In this document: positions 40,482-50,036 of the stretch, piece after piece
Position numbering within the stretch: position 1 is the first letter of the stretch
How the letters are laid out: each line of letters begins with the position of its first letter
Assembly (NCBI RefSeq): GCF_001570425.1
Contig: NZ_BCSX01000046.1
Location: 111,639-175,638 of the forward strand
Origin: Mycolicibacterium brisbanense
Lineage (GTDB): Bacteria > Actinomycetota > Actinomycetes > Mycobacteriales > Mycobacteriaceae
Length of the DNA stretch: 64,000 nucleotides
Reading direction: 5' to 3'
Notes under the pieces: model-generated
What the model was told of the DNA's origin: nothing
Seen by the model: only the letters and a program-made list of their open reading frames with translations
The model's database searches: none
Made by a program: the position numbers and the translations under genes

Positions 40482-42119
40482 ATGCACAAGATTGACCGAC
40501 GCAGCTTCCTGCGCACCTCGGCGGTGGTCGCCGCAGCTCTCGGCGGCGCGGCGGCACTGGCCGCGTGCGCGCCCGAGACCGCGACGCACACCGTCCTGCG
40601 TGTCGGATCGACGACGGACATCGACTCACTGAACCCGTTCACCGCCTTCTCCACCCAGTCCTATGACGTCTTCCAACTGCTCTACGACAAGCTCATGGAG
40701 TACGACGCGGATCTGAACGTCAAGCCCTCCCTGGCGACCGACGTCAAGGTCGACGACGGCGGCAAGACCTATACGTACACCCTGCGCGAAGGCGTCAAGT
40801 GGCAGGACGGCACCCCCTTCACCGCCGACGACGTCGTGTTCACCCTGCTGATGGTCCGCGACAACGACTACGGAACGTACGGTGCGTACTTCAAGGATCT
40901 CGTCGACGCGACGAGCACGGGAAACACTGTGCGGCTGACGTATTCGCGCCCCCAGACACTGGATCCCGGAGTCATCACGCCGATCGTCCCCAAACACATC
41001 TGGTCCGGTGTGAACAAGAACGACCTGCCCCGGTTCGCCAACGACAAGCCGGTCGGCACCGGTCCGTTCATCTTCGACTCATGGCAGAAGGGCAACACCG
41101 TCACCGTCACCCGCAACGACAACTGGTGGGGCGCCAAGCCGGCCGCGCAGAAGGTCACCTGGACGAAGTTCGGCAGCGACGATATCGTCACGCAGGCCCT
41201 GCGCACCGGCGACATCGACATCGTCGCCGAGATCCCACCCACCATCTTCGGCGGACTCAAAGACGCGGCCAACGTCAAAACCGGGGACCTGGAATCATTT
41301 TCGTTCCACATGATCGGGTTCAACTGTTCCGCCGAGCCGAACTCGAAGGGCAACCGGATCCTGCTCGACCCGGTGGTACGCCAGGCGCTGAGCTGCGCGG
41401 TCAGCCGCCAACAGCTCGTCGAGCTCGCTCTCTCGGGCTATGGCGAGCCGGGTACCGGGCTGCTGCCCGTCGCATTCGGCGACTTTCACTACGTCCCGGC
41501 CGCAGCAGAGGTGCTGGACAACAACCAGGACAAAGCCCGCAAGCTGCTCGACGATGCAGGCTACGTCGACCGGAACGGCGACGGTATCCGCGAGTCGAAA
41601 GACGGTGCCCCACTGAACTTCCGGATCCTCGCCATCGCCGACACCGCTGTCGACGTGAAAGCAGCCGAGCTGTTCGTCACGGCCGCCAAGGCGATCGGTG
41701 TCGGCGTGAGGCTGTCCACCACCGATGCCGACGCGATGGGCAGCACGGTGTTCAACACCCAGGGGCCTGATTGGGACATCGTGGTGTGGGGCTGGGATTC
41801 GGAGATGTACGACCCGTCCTATCTGCTGGGCATCGCGACCACCGACCAGATCGGCGGGAACAACGACACCTACTGGAGCAACCCGAGATACGACGAGCTC
41901 TACGAACAGCAGCGCACCACGATCGACCGCGGCCAGCGGGTCAAGCTGGTCCAGGAGATGCAGGCGATCCACTACGCCAGCTGTCCCTACATCGTGATGT
42001 GGTACCAGAAGAAACTCACCGGGACCCGGACCGACACCTGGACCGGCTGGCAACCCATCAAGGGTGGCATGGTGCTGAACTTCCCGCGAGTCAACTACCT
42101 CGACGTGAAACCGGCCTGA
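40482..42119 (+). CDS. SBP5-family (oligopeptide/glycoside) solute-binding lipoprotein with Tat signal
   Basis: A 545-residue extracytoplasmic receptor for an ABC importer. The signal has twin arginines (DRRSFLRT) and a lipobox LAAC (Cys29), so it is probably Tat-exported and lipid-anchored. The mature part follows the SBP_bac_5 pattern: TDIDSLNPFTAFSTQSYDVF, SLATDVKVDDGGKTYTYTLR, GVKWQDGTPFTADDVVFTL, and PVGTGPFIFDSWQKG. SBP5 proteins bind peptides, nickel, or oligosaccharides and glycosides. Ligand identity is not readable from sequence, and the downstream enzymes suggest an amino sugar derivative. GAAGGAG stands upstream of the ATG. Confidence 0.92.
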   Translation: MHKIDRRSFLRTSAVVAAALGGAAALAACAPETATHTVLRVGSTTDIDSLNPFTAFSTQSYDVFQLLYDKLMEYDADLNVKPSLATDVKVDDGGKTYTYTLREGVKWQDGTPFTADDVVFTLLMVRDNDYGTYGAYFKDLVDATSTGNTVRLTYSRPQTLDPGVITPIVPKHIWSGVNKNDLPRFANDKPVGTGPFIFDSWQKGNTVTVTRNDNWWGAKPAAQKVTWTKFGSDDIVTQALRTGDIDIVAEIPPTIFGGLKDAANVKTGDLESFSFHMIGFNCSAEPNSKGNRILLDPVVRQALSCAVSRQQLVELALSGYGEPGTGLLPVAFGDFHYVPAAAEVLDNNQDKARKLLDDAGYVDRNGDGIRESKDGAPLNFRILAIADTAVDVKAAELFVTAAKAIGVGVRLSTTDADAMGSTVFNTQGPDWDIVVWGWDSEMYDPSYLLGIATTDQIGGNNDTYWSNPRYDELYEQQRTTIDRGQRVKLVQEMQAIHYASCPYIVMWYQKKLTGTRTDTWTGWQPIKGGMVLNFPRVNYLDVKPA

Positions 42120-42135
42120 GGCGGGCCCCAAGGAG

Positions 42136-43104
42136 ATGCTGCGTTATCTCGCAACGAAACTGACGTATCTGACTCTCACCCTCGTCGCGGTCCTGATCAC
42201 CAACTTCCTGATTTTCCACCTGATGCCCGGTGACCCGGTCACCCACATCGCGCGCGGCCAGCACCTCGACGCCGCGGCGATAGCCAGGCTCCGTACGTAC
42301 TACGGGCTGGACCGCCCGCTCAGTTCGCAGTTCGTCACCTACGTCACCCACCTGTTGCACGGTGAGTTCGGGTATTCGTACTCCTACTCGGCCCCCGTCG
42401 GCCCCATCGTGGGCGACGCGCTGGTCAACACCGTGATCCTGGTGACGGTCTCGACGGTGCTGGTGGTCGCCCTCGGCGTGGTGATCGGGGTTTTCGCCGC
42501 GGCACGCCGCGGCACGCGATCGGACCGGGGGCTGGTGGTGGGCTCGCTGGTGTTCTGGAGCCTGCCCACGTTCTGGGTCGGCATGTTGCTCATCTTCGTG
42601 TTTGCGGTCGCGCTGAACTGGCTGCCCATCGCCGGGATGTACACCGCCGACGCGATATATCCCACTGTGTTCACCCGGATCGCCGACTTGGCACGGCATT
42701 TGATCCTGCCGACGGCCGCGATGGTCATGGTCGACATGGCGCAGTTCGTCCTGATCACCCGCAGCTCTCTGCTGAACACGCTCTCGGAGGACTTCATGAC
42801 CACAGCGCGCGCCAAGGGCCTGCACCCGCGCCGCGTGCTCTGGCGCCACGGTGTGCGCAATGCTCTGCTCCCCGTCGCCACCGCGACCACCTTGTACGCC
42901 AGTGCCACCGTCGGCGGCACGATCCAGGTCGAGACGGTGTTCTCGTGGCCCGGGATGGGCCAACTGATCTACCTGTCCGTGGTGCGGCGCGACTACCCCG
43001 TGATGGAGGCGTGCTTCCTGCTGTTCGCCGTGGTGGTGGTGCTGGCGAACTTCGCCAGCGACGTCATCTACCGCGCACTGGACCCGAGGGTGAGACTGAC
43101 ATGA
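42136..43104 (+). CDS. ABC transporter permease, DppB type
   Basis: A 322-residue inner-membrane permease with six predicted spans. It has the N-terminal signature FLIFHLMPGDPVTHIARGQH, LRTYYGLDRPLSSQFVTYVT, and the EAA loop TTARAKGLHPRRVLWRHGVR that docks on the ATPases. It starts 16 bp after the SBP gene with GGAG close to the ATG, and its stop overlaps the next permease start (ATGA). It forms a heterodimeric channel with the gene at 43101. Confidence 0.94.
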   Translation: MLRYLATKLTYLTLTLVAVLITNFLIFHLMPGDPVTHIARGQHLDAAAIARLRTYYGLDRPLSSQFVTYVTHLLHGEFGYSYSYSAPVGPIVGDALVNTVILVTVSTVLVVALGVVIGVFAAARRGTRSDRGLVVGSLVFWSLPTFWVGMLLIFVFAVALNWLPIAGMYTADAIYPTVFTRIADLARHLILPTAAMVMVDMAQFVLITRSSLLNTLSEDFMTTARAKGLHPRRVLWRHGVRNALLPVATATTLYASATVGGTIQVETVFSWPGMGQLIYLSVVRRDYPVMEACFLLFAVVVVLANFASDVIYRALDPRVRLT

Positions 43105-43991
43105 CCGAGGTGAACATCCCGGCGGGAACCACCAGCTCCGGCTGGCGTGACGTGGTAACCCAGTTGTGGCGCGACGCCATGGGGCGCACCGGTGTCCTCA
43201 TGGCGGCCGCGGTGGTCGCGCTCGCCGTGGTCGGCCCACTGGTGGCGCCCTACGATCGCGGCGCGGTCGCCGAGTCCCGCACCGGAATCCTCCAGCCGCC
43301 CAGTGCAGCTCATCTGCTGGGTACCGACGAGCTGGGCCGCGACGTGTTGCGTCAGGTGCTCGCCGGCACCCCCATCTCGTTGGAGATCGGCCTGATCGCC
43401 ACGCTCGTGACAGTTCTCATCGGCACGGTGGTGGGCGTCCTCGCGGGCTGGTTCACCGGAGTTGTCGACGCCATCCTGATGCGCATCACCGACTTCTTCC
43501 TGGTGCTGCCCAACCTGCCGCTCATGATCGCACTGGGAGCGATTGTGGGACAAAGCCTTCCGATGATCGTCCTGGTCATCGCGGTGACCAGCTGGCCTCC
43601 CACGGCCCGCATCGTGCGGTCCCAGACGCTGGCGCTACGGGAACGCGAGGTGGTGGCACGGGCCCGCACCGTCGGCCTGTCAGCACCGGCGATCCTGCGG
43701 AAACTGATCCTGCCCGGCGTCGCCGCACTGGTGATCGCGAATGCCGTCCTGGTGATCGCGGGATCCATCCTGGCCGAGGCCACGCTGTCGTTTCTCGGAC
43801 TCGGCGACCCGTCGCGCACATCGTGGGGGCAGGTACTGCACAACGCGTTCGTATCCGGTGCCGTCGGCAGCGGTTACTGGTGGTACTTCCTGCCTCCGGG
43901 TGTCGGCATCGTCGTCGTCGTGCTGGCGTTCTCGCTCATCGGCCAAGCGCTCGAACACATTCTCAATCCGAAACTGGCGGCGACCACATGA
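43101..43991 (+). CDS. ABC transporter permease, DppC type
   Basis: A 296-residue second permease. It shows the DppC N-terminus with PLVAPYDRGAVAESRTGILQ, the family LLGTDELGRDVLRQVLAGTP and the EAA loop VVARARTVGLSAPAILRKLI, with six hydrophobic segments. ATG 43101 overlaps the preceding stop and its own stop overlaps the next gene (ATGA), so production of the four transporter parts is tightly linked. Confidence 0.94.
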   Translation: MTEVNIPAGTTSSGWRDVVTQLWRDAMGRTGVLMAAAVVALAVVGPLVAPYDRGAVAESRTGILQPPSAAHLLGTDELGRDVLRQVLAGTPISLEIGLIATLVTVLIGTVVGVLAGWFTGVVDAILMRITDFFLVLPNLPLMIALGAIVGQSLPMIVLVIAVTSWPPTARIVRSQTLALREREVVARARTVGLSAPAILRKLILPGVAALVIANAVLVIAGSILAEATLSFLGLGDPSRTSWGQVLHNAFVSGAVGSGYWWYFLPPGVGIVVVVLAFSLIGQALEHILNPKLAATT

Positions 43992-44998
43992 ACCTGCTTG
44001 AGATTCGCAATTTGTCGGTGACGTATCGATCCGGAGTCGAGGAGGTCCGTGCCGTCGACGGCATCGACCTCGACGTCAACACCGGCGAGGTCGTCGGGCT
44101 CGCCGGCGAATCCGGCTGTGGCAAGAGCACCTTGGCGCTGGCGGTGGCGCAGCTGCTGCCCCGCGGCGCCCTGGTGACTGCCGACCGGATGCAGTTGGGC
44201 CCCACCGACCTGCTCGCCGTCGACGACGACGGGCTGCGCAGGCTGCGCTGGAGCCGGTTGTCCATGGTGTTCCAAGGCGCGATGAACAGTTTCAATCCCG
44301 TCATGCCCATCGGCGCTCAGATCGCCGAGGCCATCCGCACCCACCGTCCGCACACCGGCAAGCGCGAGATCCGTGCGCGCGTCGCCGAATTGCTCGGCGA
44401 GGTCGGCATCGCGGCAGGCCGGGCGGCGGACTACCCACACCAGTTCTCCGGCGGTATGAAACAGCGGGCGATGATCGCGATGGCCCTGGCCTGCGACCCC
44501 GAATTGGTGATCGCCGACGAACCGACCACGGCGCTCGACGTCATGACGCAGGCCCAGATCCTTGAGCTGATCCGGCGTCTCGCCGACGAGCTGGATCTCG
44601 CGATGCTGGTGATCTCGCACGACCTGATGGTGCTCGGCGAATTGTGTGACCGGGCAGCCGTCATGTACGCCGGCCGTATCGTCGAACGCGGGCAGGCCGA
44701 CGAGGTGTTGACCCACACAGCGGTGACCGGGCCGGCGCACCCCTACACCCGGCAGCTGCTGGCGTGCTTTCCGCGGCCCGGCGCAGGTGCCGCATCGATC
44801 AGCGGAATACCCGGAAGCCCACCGGATCTCGCTCACCCTCCGGACGGGTGCCGGTTCCGTGCGCGCTGCGAGGTGCCCCTCCCGGCGTGCGCGGCCGAAG
44901 ACCCGGCTTTGCGTCCCGTAGCCGCTACCACCACGCATTTCGCTGCGTGCCACCGGGTATCAGAGACGACGACGCTTGCGCTGGGGGTAGCCCGATGA
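43988..44998 (+). CDS. ABC transporter ATPase, DppD type
   Basis: A 336-residue nucleotide-binding protein. Walker A is GESGCGKST (about residues 38-46), the signature FSGGMKQRAMIAMALACDPE precedes Walker B VIADEPTTALD, and the C-terminal Oligo_HPY region has DGCRFRARCEVPLPAC. It powers import through the two permeases as a heterodimer with the next gene. The start is set by the ATGA overlap at 43988; the longer open frame upstream lies within the permease gene. Confidence 0.94.
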   Translation: MNLLEIRNLSVTYRSGVEEVRAVDGIDLDVNTGEVVGLAGESGCGKSTLALAVAQLLPRGALVTADRMQLGPTDLLAVDDDGLRRLRWSRLSMVFQGAMNSFNPVMPIGAQIAEAIRTHRPHTGKREIRARVAELLGEVGIAAGRAADYPHQFSGGMKQRAMIAMALACDPELVIADEPTTALDVMTQAQILELIRRLADELDLAMLVISHDLMVLGELCDRAAVMYAGRIVERGQADEVLTHTAVTGPAHPYTRQLLACFPRPGAGAASISGIPGSPPDLAHPPDGCRFRARCEVPLPACAAEDPALRPVAATTTHFAACHRVSETTTLALGVAR

Positions 44999-46020
44999 CC
45001 GAACCGAACACCGGCGGGCCGGTCGCCGAGATCACCGATCTGCACGTGCACTTCCCGATTCGCCACGGCCGCCGTCGCCTGCTGGCCCGCGCCGTCGACG
45101 GTGTCGACCTGACCATCGACGAGCGGGAGATCGTCGCGCTCGTCGGTGAATCCGGTTGCGGCAAAACCACGATCGCACGCACCATCATGCGGCTGGCCGA
45201 GGCGACGTCGGGTTCTGTCGCCATCGGTGGCGTCGACATCACCCATCTCAGCGGCCGGAAGCTGCGCACGATGCGGCGAGACTTTCAGATGATCTTCCAA
45301 GATCCCTTCGAGAGCCTGCCCGCCAATTCGACCGCATTCGATCTGGTGGCAGAGGGGCTGGCGATCCACCGTCGCGGCATCGATGCCACCGCCCGGCGGC
45401 AAGCCACTCTGGCCGCGCTGGCCGCGTGCGGCCTGCCGGAATCGGTCGCCGGGCGGCGCATGTTCGAACTGTCGGGCGGCCAGCGCCAACGGGTCGCCAT
45501 CGCGTCGGCGGTGGCCGTCGAACCTCGATTGCTTGTCGCCGACGAACCGGTGTCCATGCTGGACGTGTCACTGCGGGCCGGCATCCTGCGCGTGCTACTG
45601 GATCTGCGGGAACGCCTCGGCATCGCAACGCTTTTCATCACTCACGACTTGGCGCTGGCCGGCGTGTTCGCCGACCGCGTGGCGGTGCTGTACCTGGGCC
45701 GCATCGTCGAGCAGGGAGTGGGTACCGAGGTGATCGCCAACCCGGCCCATCCGTACACCCGCGCGCTGGTCGACGTGATGCCCAGGCCCGACGGCAGGCG
45801 CACCGCCCGCGCACTGCTCACCGGTGAGCCGCCCAACCCCACGGCCGAGATCACGGGGTGCCGGTTCGCCGCCCGCTGCCCACTTTTTCACACGCTCGGA
45901 TCGCCCGAGCGCTGCACCACCGAACCACCGGCGCTGCGCTCGATCAGCGCCGATCACGCTGTGGCATGCCACTTTTGGGACACCACGGTTCTGACAACAG
46001 CTAAGGAGAACATCGCATGA
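44995..46020 (+). CDS. ABC transporter ATPase, DppF type
   Basis: A 341-residue partner ATPase. Walker A GESGCGKTT, Q-loop in FQMIFQDPFESLPANST, signature LSGGQRQRVAIASAVAVEPR, Walker B LLVADEPVSMLDVS, and a C-terminal Oligo_HPY motif GCRFAARCPLFHTLG. The Walker B follow-up VSMLD in place of TSALD is a small departure seen in this subfamily. It overlaps both neighbours by four bases. Confidence 0.94.
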   Translation: MTEPNTGGPVAEITDLHVHFPIRHGRRRLLARAVDGVDLTIDEREIVALVGESGCGKTTIARTIMRLAEATSGSVAIGGVDITHLSGRKLRTMRRDFQMIFQDPFESLPANSTAFDLVAEGLAIHRRGIDATARRQATLAALAACGLPESVAGRRMFELSGGQRQRVAIASAVAVEPRLLVADEPVSMLDVSLRAGILRVLLDLRERLGIATLFITHDLALAGVFADRVAVLYLGRIVEQGVGTEVIANPAHPYTRALVDVMPRPDGRRTARALLTGEPPNPTAEITGCRFAARCPLFHTLGSPERCTTEPPALRSISADHAVACHFWDTTVLTTAKENIA

Positions 46021-47207
46021 CTGCCAGCCGAGAAGAAACGATCCAGCTGCTCGACAGCCTGGTCCGCATCGATTCTGTGACGCCGTGGCTGATTCCGGGA
46101 GGCGCCGGAGAGGGCGAGGTCGCCCGCTTCATGCAACGCTGGCTGACCGCGGCCGGACTGGACGTCACACTGGAGGAGGTCGAGCCGGGGCGGCCCAATG
46201 TGCTGGCGTGGCTACGCGGTAGCGCACCGGGGCCCACCATCTGTCTGACCGCTCACAGCGACACCGTGGGATATGCGGCCTGGCCCAATCGCGCGTTGTC
46301 GCCGGTAGTCGAAGGCGACCGCATGATCGGCGTCGGAGTGGCCGACGACAAGGGCGGTTGCGCGGCCGCGATGCTGGCCGCTGCCGAACTGGTGCGGTCC
46401 GGAACGCCGCTGGCGGGCAATGTGCTGGTCGCGCTGGCGATCGACGAGGAAGGCGTGAGCATCGGCACTGAACACCTCGTCGCCAACCACGCCGACGAGA
46501 TCGACCTCGCGATCGAACTGGAACCCGAAGGCTCCCACCTGATTTTCGGCGAGCACCAGGGTTTCGGGTGGATCGACATCGTGGTGTTCGGCGAGCCCGC
46601 CCACGGTTCGGCACCCGACAAGGGTGTCGACGCCATCGTGCACATGGCCGAGGTGATCACACGCCTGCACCGCCTCGACGAGACACGGTGGAAACCCAAC
46701 CCCGATCCGCGCAACGGCCGCACGGTGTTTCATACCGGCACGATTGCCGGCGGCACCGACTACGCGACCTACCCGGCGGAAGTGGTGCTCGGCATCGAGA
46801 TCGGCACTCAGCCGGGTGAGACGCTGGCCGACCGGGTGGCCGAGATCGAGGCGATCTTCGACGAGGTCAAGGCGGTCGAGCCGCGCTTCCGCGGCGAAGT
46901 CCGGGTGCGGCTGGACCGCGATCCGTTCACGGGTGCGGGCAACGATGCGCTGCTGACTGCCCTGGCCGACGCCACCGAAGCCGTCAACGGAACCAGGGCC
47001 GAGATCACGGGACTCAACGCGTGGACCGACGCGGCGCTGCTCCAGAGCGCTGGGATTCCCACGGTGCTGTTCGGTCCGGAAGGGGGCAACTATCACGCCG
47101 CCGAGGAGTGGGTGTCGATCCCCGATGTGGTCGCGACCGCCGAGATCCTGCGCCGCACCGTCGTCACCCTCATCGGGGTACCCGAACCGGCCACGTCCCC
47201 GTCCTGA
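46017..47207 (+). CDS. M20-family amidohydrolase (ArgE/DapE/ACY1-like)
   Basis: A 396-residue zinc-dependent deacylase. Metal and catalytic residues are visible: AHSDTVGY (first His and catalytic Asp, about residues 80-87), VADDKGGCAA (bridging Asp), IDEEGVSIG (catalytic and metal Glu), ELEPEGSHL, and the C-terminal NYHAAEEWVSI His. M20 enzymes split N-acyl amino acids, dipeptides or N-carbamoyl compounds, and some act on N-acyl amino sugars. Its place between the importer and the sugar enzymes suggests it trims the imported ligand. It is coupled to the ATPase gene (ATGA), with AAGGAGA upstream. Confidence 0.9.
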   Translation: MTASREETIQLLDSLVRIDSVTPWLIPGGAGEGEVARFMQRWLTAAGLDVTLEEVEPGRPNVLAWLRGSAPGPTICLTAHSDTVGYAAWPNRALSPVVEGDRMIGVGVADDKGGCAAAMLAAAELVRSGTPLAGNVLVALAIDEEGVSIGTEHLVANHADEIDLAIELEPEGSHLIFGEHQGFGWIDIVVFGEPAHGSAPDKGVDAIVHMAEVITRLHRLDETRWKPNPDPRNGRTVFHTGTIAGGTDYATYPAEVVLGIEIGTQPGETLADRVAEIEAIFDEVKAVEPRFRGEVRVRLDRDPFTGAGNDALLTALADATEAVNGTRAEITGLNAWTDAALLQSAGIPTVLFGPEGGNYHAAEEWVSIPDVVATAEILRRTVVTLIGVPEPATSPS

Positions 47208-47238
47208 CCAACATCCCGCCGAGAAACCAAGGAAAACA

Positions 47239-48603
47239 ATGACATTCACCGAGGCGTTCAACGTTCGCACGCCCAACACCCGCGCCTTGTTCGAACGCGC
47301 GAAACGCACCATACCCGGTGGCGCGGGCTCGACCGCGCGGTTGCCTCGCAACGGATGGAAACCCTCGCCGCTCTTCATGGCCGAAGGGACCGGGTCCCGT
47401 CTCACCGATGTGGACGGCAACACCTACATCGACTATCTGCTCGGCCTGGGCCCGATGATTCTCGGACACCGTCACCCGGGCGTGACCGCCGCCGTGCAGC
47501 GCGCGATCGCCGAGTACGGCACCTGCTTCGGCCTGCCCTACGAGCTGGAGATCGAAGCGGCGGAGAAAGTCGTCGCCGCGGTTCCCGGTATCGAACAGGT
47601 GCGGTTCACCAACTCCGGTTCTGAAGCGGTCGGCACCGCCGTGCGGCTGGCGCGGGCCACCACCGGCAGGCGGCTGATCGTTCGGTTCGAAGGCCACTAC
47701 CACGGCTGGCAGGACACCGTGTACTGGTCCAACCATGTCGATGTGGACCTCGCCGGACCCGCCGATCACCCGCGCCCGGTCGCCATGGGACCGGGTGTTC
47801 CGGCCGAACTGGGCGGCACCCTGGAGGTGCTCACCTGGAACGACCCCGAGAGTTTCGTGAAGCTCATGGACCGCCGGGGCGACGAGGTGGCGGCGGTTCT
47901 CACCGAGCCCGCAGTGTTCAACACCGGCTGCATCCTGCCCGAGCCCGGGTACCTGGAATTGCTGCGCAGCGAGACCCGCAAGCATGGCGCGATGCTCATC
48001 TTCGACGAGGTGATCACCGGCTTCCGCTTCGCGCGCGGAGGTGCCCAGGAGTGGTTCGGGGTGCTGCCCGACCTGACGACCCTTGCCAAGGGTCTGGGCG
48101 GCGGGTTCCCCGTCGCGGCCGTCGGCGGTACCACCGAGGCGATGAGACTCGTTGCCGCAGGAAAGTATTCGCACTCGGGGACCTACAATGCGAACGTGGT
48201 GCAATGCGCTGCGGTGTCAGCCACCATGGATGTGCTGGCCGAGCCCGGGCTCTACGAACGTCAACGCGCCCTCGGCTACCGGCTCGCCGAGGGACTCTCC
48301 ACGCTGGCTGCGGACCGGGGGTTGGACGCCTACGTCGAGGGTCTGGGAACCGTGTTCCAGCTATGGTTCGCCGATGGACCGATCCGCAACTGGCGCGACG
48401 CGGTGGCCCACGCCGACGAGGATCTGTTCACCCGGTGGTATCAGGAAATGCTGCTGCGCGGCGTGCTGTTCCACCCGCTGCAGTTCGAAAACCTCTTCGT
48501 CTCACTGGTACACGATGATCACGACATCGATGAAACGCTCACCGCCGCTGCCGACGCGTTGTCGGTCGTGGCCACCGGCCGCCATGCGGTGCACACGGCG
48601 TGA
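47239..48603 (+). CDS. Class III PLP aminotransferase (glutamate-1-semialdehyde aminomutase-like)
   Basis: A 454-residue class III enzyme. The N-terminus resembles HemL (FERAKRTIPGGAGSTARLPR). The PLP site includes FTNSGSEAVGTAVRLARATT, RFEGHYHGWQD, the Asp in LIFDEVITGFRFARGG, and the Schiff-base lysine in TTLAKGLGGGFPVAA. True HemL is about 430 residues and sits in heme genes, so here a role as an amino sugar or omega-amine transaminase is more likely. GSA-type relatives work on aminated sugars in antibiotic pathways (for example NeoB and BtrB). ATG 47239 has AAGGA 6 nt before it. Confidence 0.9.
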   Translation: MTFTEAFNVRTPNTRALFERAKRTIPGGAGSTARLPRNGWKPSPLFMAEGTGSRLTDVDGNTYIDYLLGLGPMILGHRHPGVTAAVQRAIAEYGTCFGLPYELEIEAAEKVVAAVPGIEQVRFTNSGSEAVGTAVRLARATTGRRLIVRFEGHYHGWQDTVYWSNHVDVDLAGPADHPRPVAMGPGVPAELGGTLEVLTWNDPESFVKLMDRRGDEVAAVLTEPAVFNTGCILPEPGYLELLRSETRKHGAMLIFDEVITGFRFARGGAQEWFGVLPDLTTLAKGLGGGFPVAAVGGTTEAMRLVAAGKYSHSGTYNANVVQCAAVSATMDVLAEPGLYERQRALGYRLAEGLSTLAADRGLDAYVEGLGTVFQLWFADGPIRNWRDAVAHADEDLFTRWYQEMLLRGVLFHPLQFENLFVSLVHDDHDIDETLTAAADALSVVATGRHAVHTA

Positions 48604-50036
48604 GCGGTGAGCGGGTCCACCTCGGGATCGATCTCGGCACCTCGTCACTGAAGGTCGTCGCGGTCGGCCCCGACGGTGAGGTCTGCGCTGCCGCACGGGG
48701 CGACTACGCCACGGCAAGACCGGAAACCCTTGCAGCCGAACAGAATACGCAAGACTGGTGGGTCGCGCTGGCGGCAGCGCTGGCCGAGGTCGCCGCCGCG
48801 GCGCCTGCGCAACACTGGTCGGGCATCGGCCTGTCGGCGATGTTGCCCACCCTGGTGGCGCTCGACGCCGCGGGCGCTCCGACCGGGCCTGCGATCACCT
48901 GGGAGGACGGCCGCGCCGAACCCGAAGCCGAACTGCTGCGGGCCGCGATCGGCGACGAGAAGCTCTACCAGCTCACCGGGCAGCGGGTCGACGGTCGTTA
49001 CCTGGCGCCCATGCATCGGCGCCTCGACGGACAGGGCCACGGCGGCGTCATGGCAGCGTCGGCCAAGGATGTGCTCTACGCGCAGCTCACCGGCGAGTTG
49101 CTGACGGATCCGAGCACCGCTGCGGGCACCGGCGTGTTCGACCTCGACCGCTGCGCCTGGGACCCCGAATTGATGGTCGCCGCAGAGGTTCCGGGGCTGC
49201 CCGCGGTCGCACCCTCGGATACCGTCGCGCCGCTGTCTGCGCAGTGGCGCGCCGCGTTGGGTATCGCCGACGACGTGCCGGTGGTGCTCGGGGCGGCCGA
49301 CTCGGTGCTCGGCGCGTTCGGTATCGGCGCGCGCACGCATGGCGATGTCGCGGTCATTGCCGGGACAAGTGCGGTCGTGCTGGGCATTTCGGACCGGGCG
49401 GTGCGGGATCCGCAGCGGCGCTACCTGCTCACACCCCTTGCCGGCGTCGGGTGGGGTCTGGAGATGGACGTGCTGGCCGTTGGTTCGGCGTTCGGCAGTA
49501 TCGCCCGACTGCTCGGCTTGTCCGGCCCGGCCGCATTGCTGGACGCTGCCGCCACGGTGCCGCTCGACGACAAACCGGTGTTCCTGCCCTATCTCACCCC
49601 TGGCGAGCAAGGGGCCCTGTGGGATCCCGACCTGACCGGAACGTTGCACGGGCTCGACCTGTCCATGGGAGCCGGCCACGTCGGGCGGGCGCTGCTGACC
49701 GGAGTCATCGTGGAATTGCGCCGCGCGATCGCGATCGCCGAAACCGCCACCGGTCGACGAGGTCCGGTGCTCCTCGGCGGCGGCGCCGCGGTCAGTCCCC
49801 TGCTCTGGCAGGACCTCGCCGATGCCACCGGCCGAGACGTCCTCGTGGACTCGGCGGGCCGGGATCATTCCGCCATCGGCGCCGCGGTGTTCGCGGCACA
49901 GGCACTCGGCCGGCCGATCAACCATCAACCGCAACTGCACCGCGTCTCACCGCGACCGGCACATACCGCCCAGTGGGCACGGGCTGCGGACCGTCATGAC
50001 GCATTGCGCGCCGCACTCGGAGGTATCGAACTGTGA
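48600..50036 (+). CDS. FGGY-family carbohydrate kinase (xylulokinase-like)
   Basis: A 478-residue sugar kinase with both FGGY halves: the N-terminal phosphate loop VHLGIDLGTSSLKVVAVGPD, ITWEDGRAEPEAELLRAAIG, ADSVLGAFGIGARTHGDVAV, and the C-terminal adenosine-site GPVLLGGGAAVSPLLWQDLA followed by HSAIGAAVFAAQALG. It looks full length. FGGY kinases phosphorylate open-chain or ketose sugars and polyols; the operon suggests a keto- or amino-sugar produced by the aminotransferase or amidohydrolase. The GTG at 48600 overlaps the previous stop (GTGA). Confidence 0.9.
   Translation: MSGERVHLGIDLGTSSLKVVAVGPDGEVCAAARGDYATARPETLAAEQNTQDWWVALAAALAEVAAAAPAQHWSGIGLSAMLPTLVALDAAGAPTGPAITWEDGRAEPEAELLRAAIGDEKLYQLTGQRVDGRYLAPMHRRLDGQGHGGVMAASAKDVLYAQLTGELLTDPSTAAGTGVFDLDRCAWDPELMVAAEVPGLPAVAPSDTVAPLSAQWRAALGIADDVPVVLGAADSVLGAFGIGARTHGDVAVIAGTSAVVLGISDRAVRDPQRRYLLTPLAGVGWGLEMDVLAVGSAFGSIARLLGLSGPAALLDAAATVPLDDKPVFLPYLTPGEQGALWDPDLTGTLHGLDLSMGAGHVGRALLTGVIVELRRAIAIAETATGRRGPVLLGGGAAVSPLLWQDLADATGRDVLVDSAGRDHSAIGAAVFAAQALGRPINHQPQLHRVSPRPAHTAQWARAADRHDALRAALGGIEL

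Noticed and set aside
47239..48603. Heme pathway HemL (glutamate-1-semialdehyde aminomutase)
   Set aside because: Fold-level similarity only; the gene sits between an amidohydrolase and a sugar kinase, far from heme genes.
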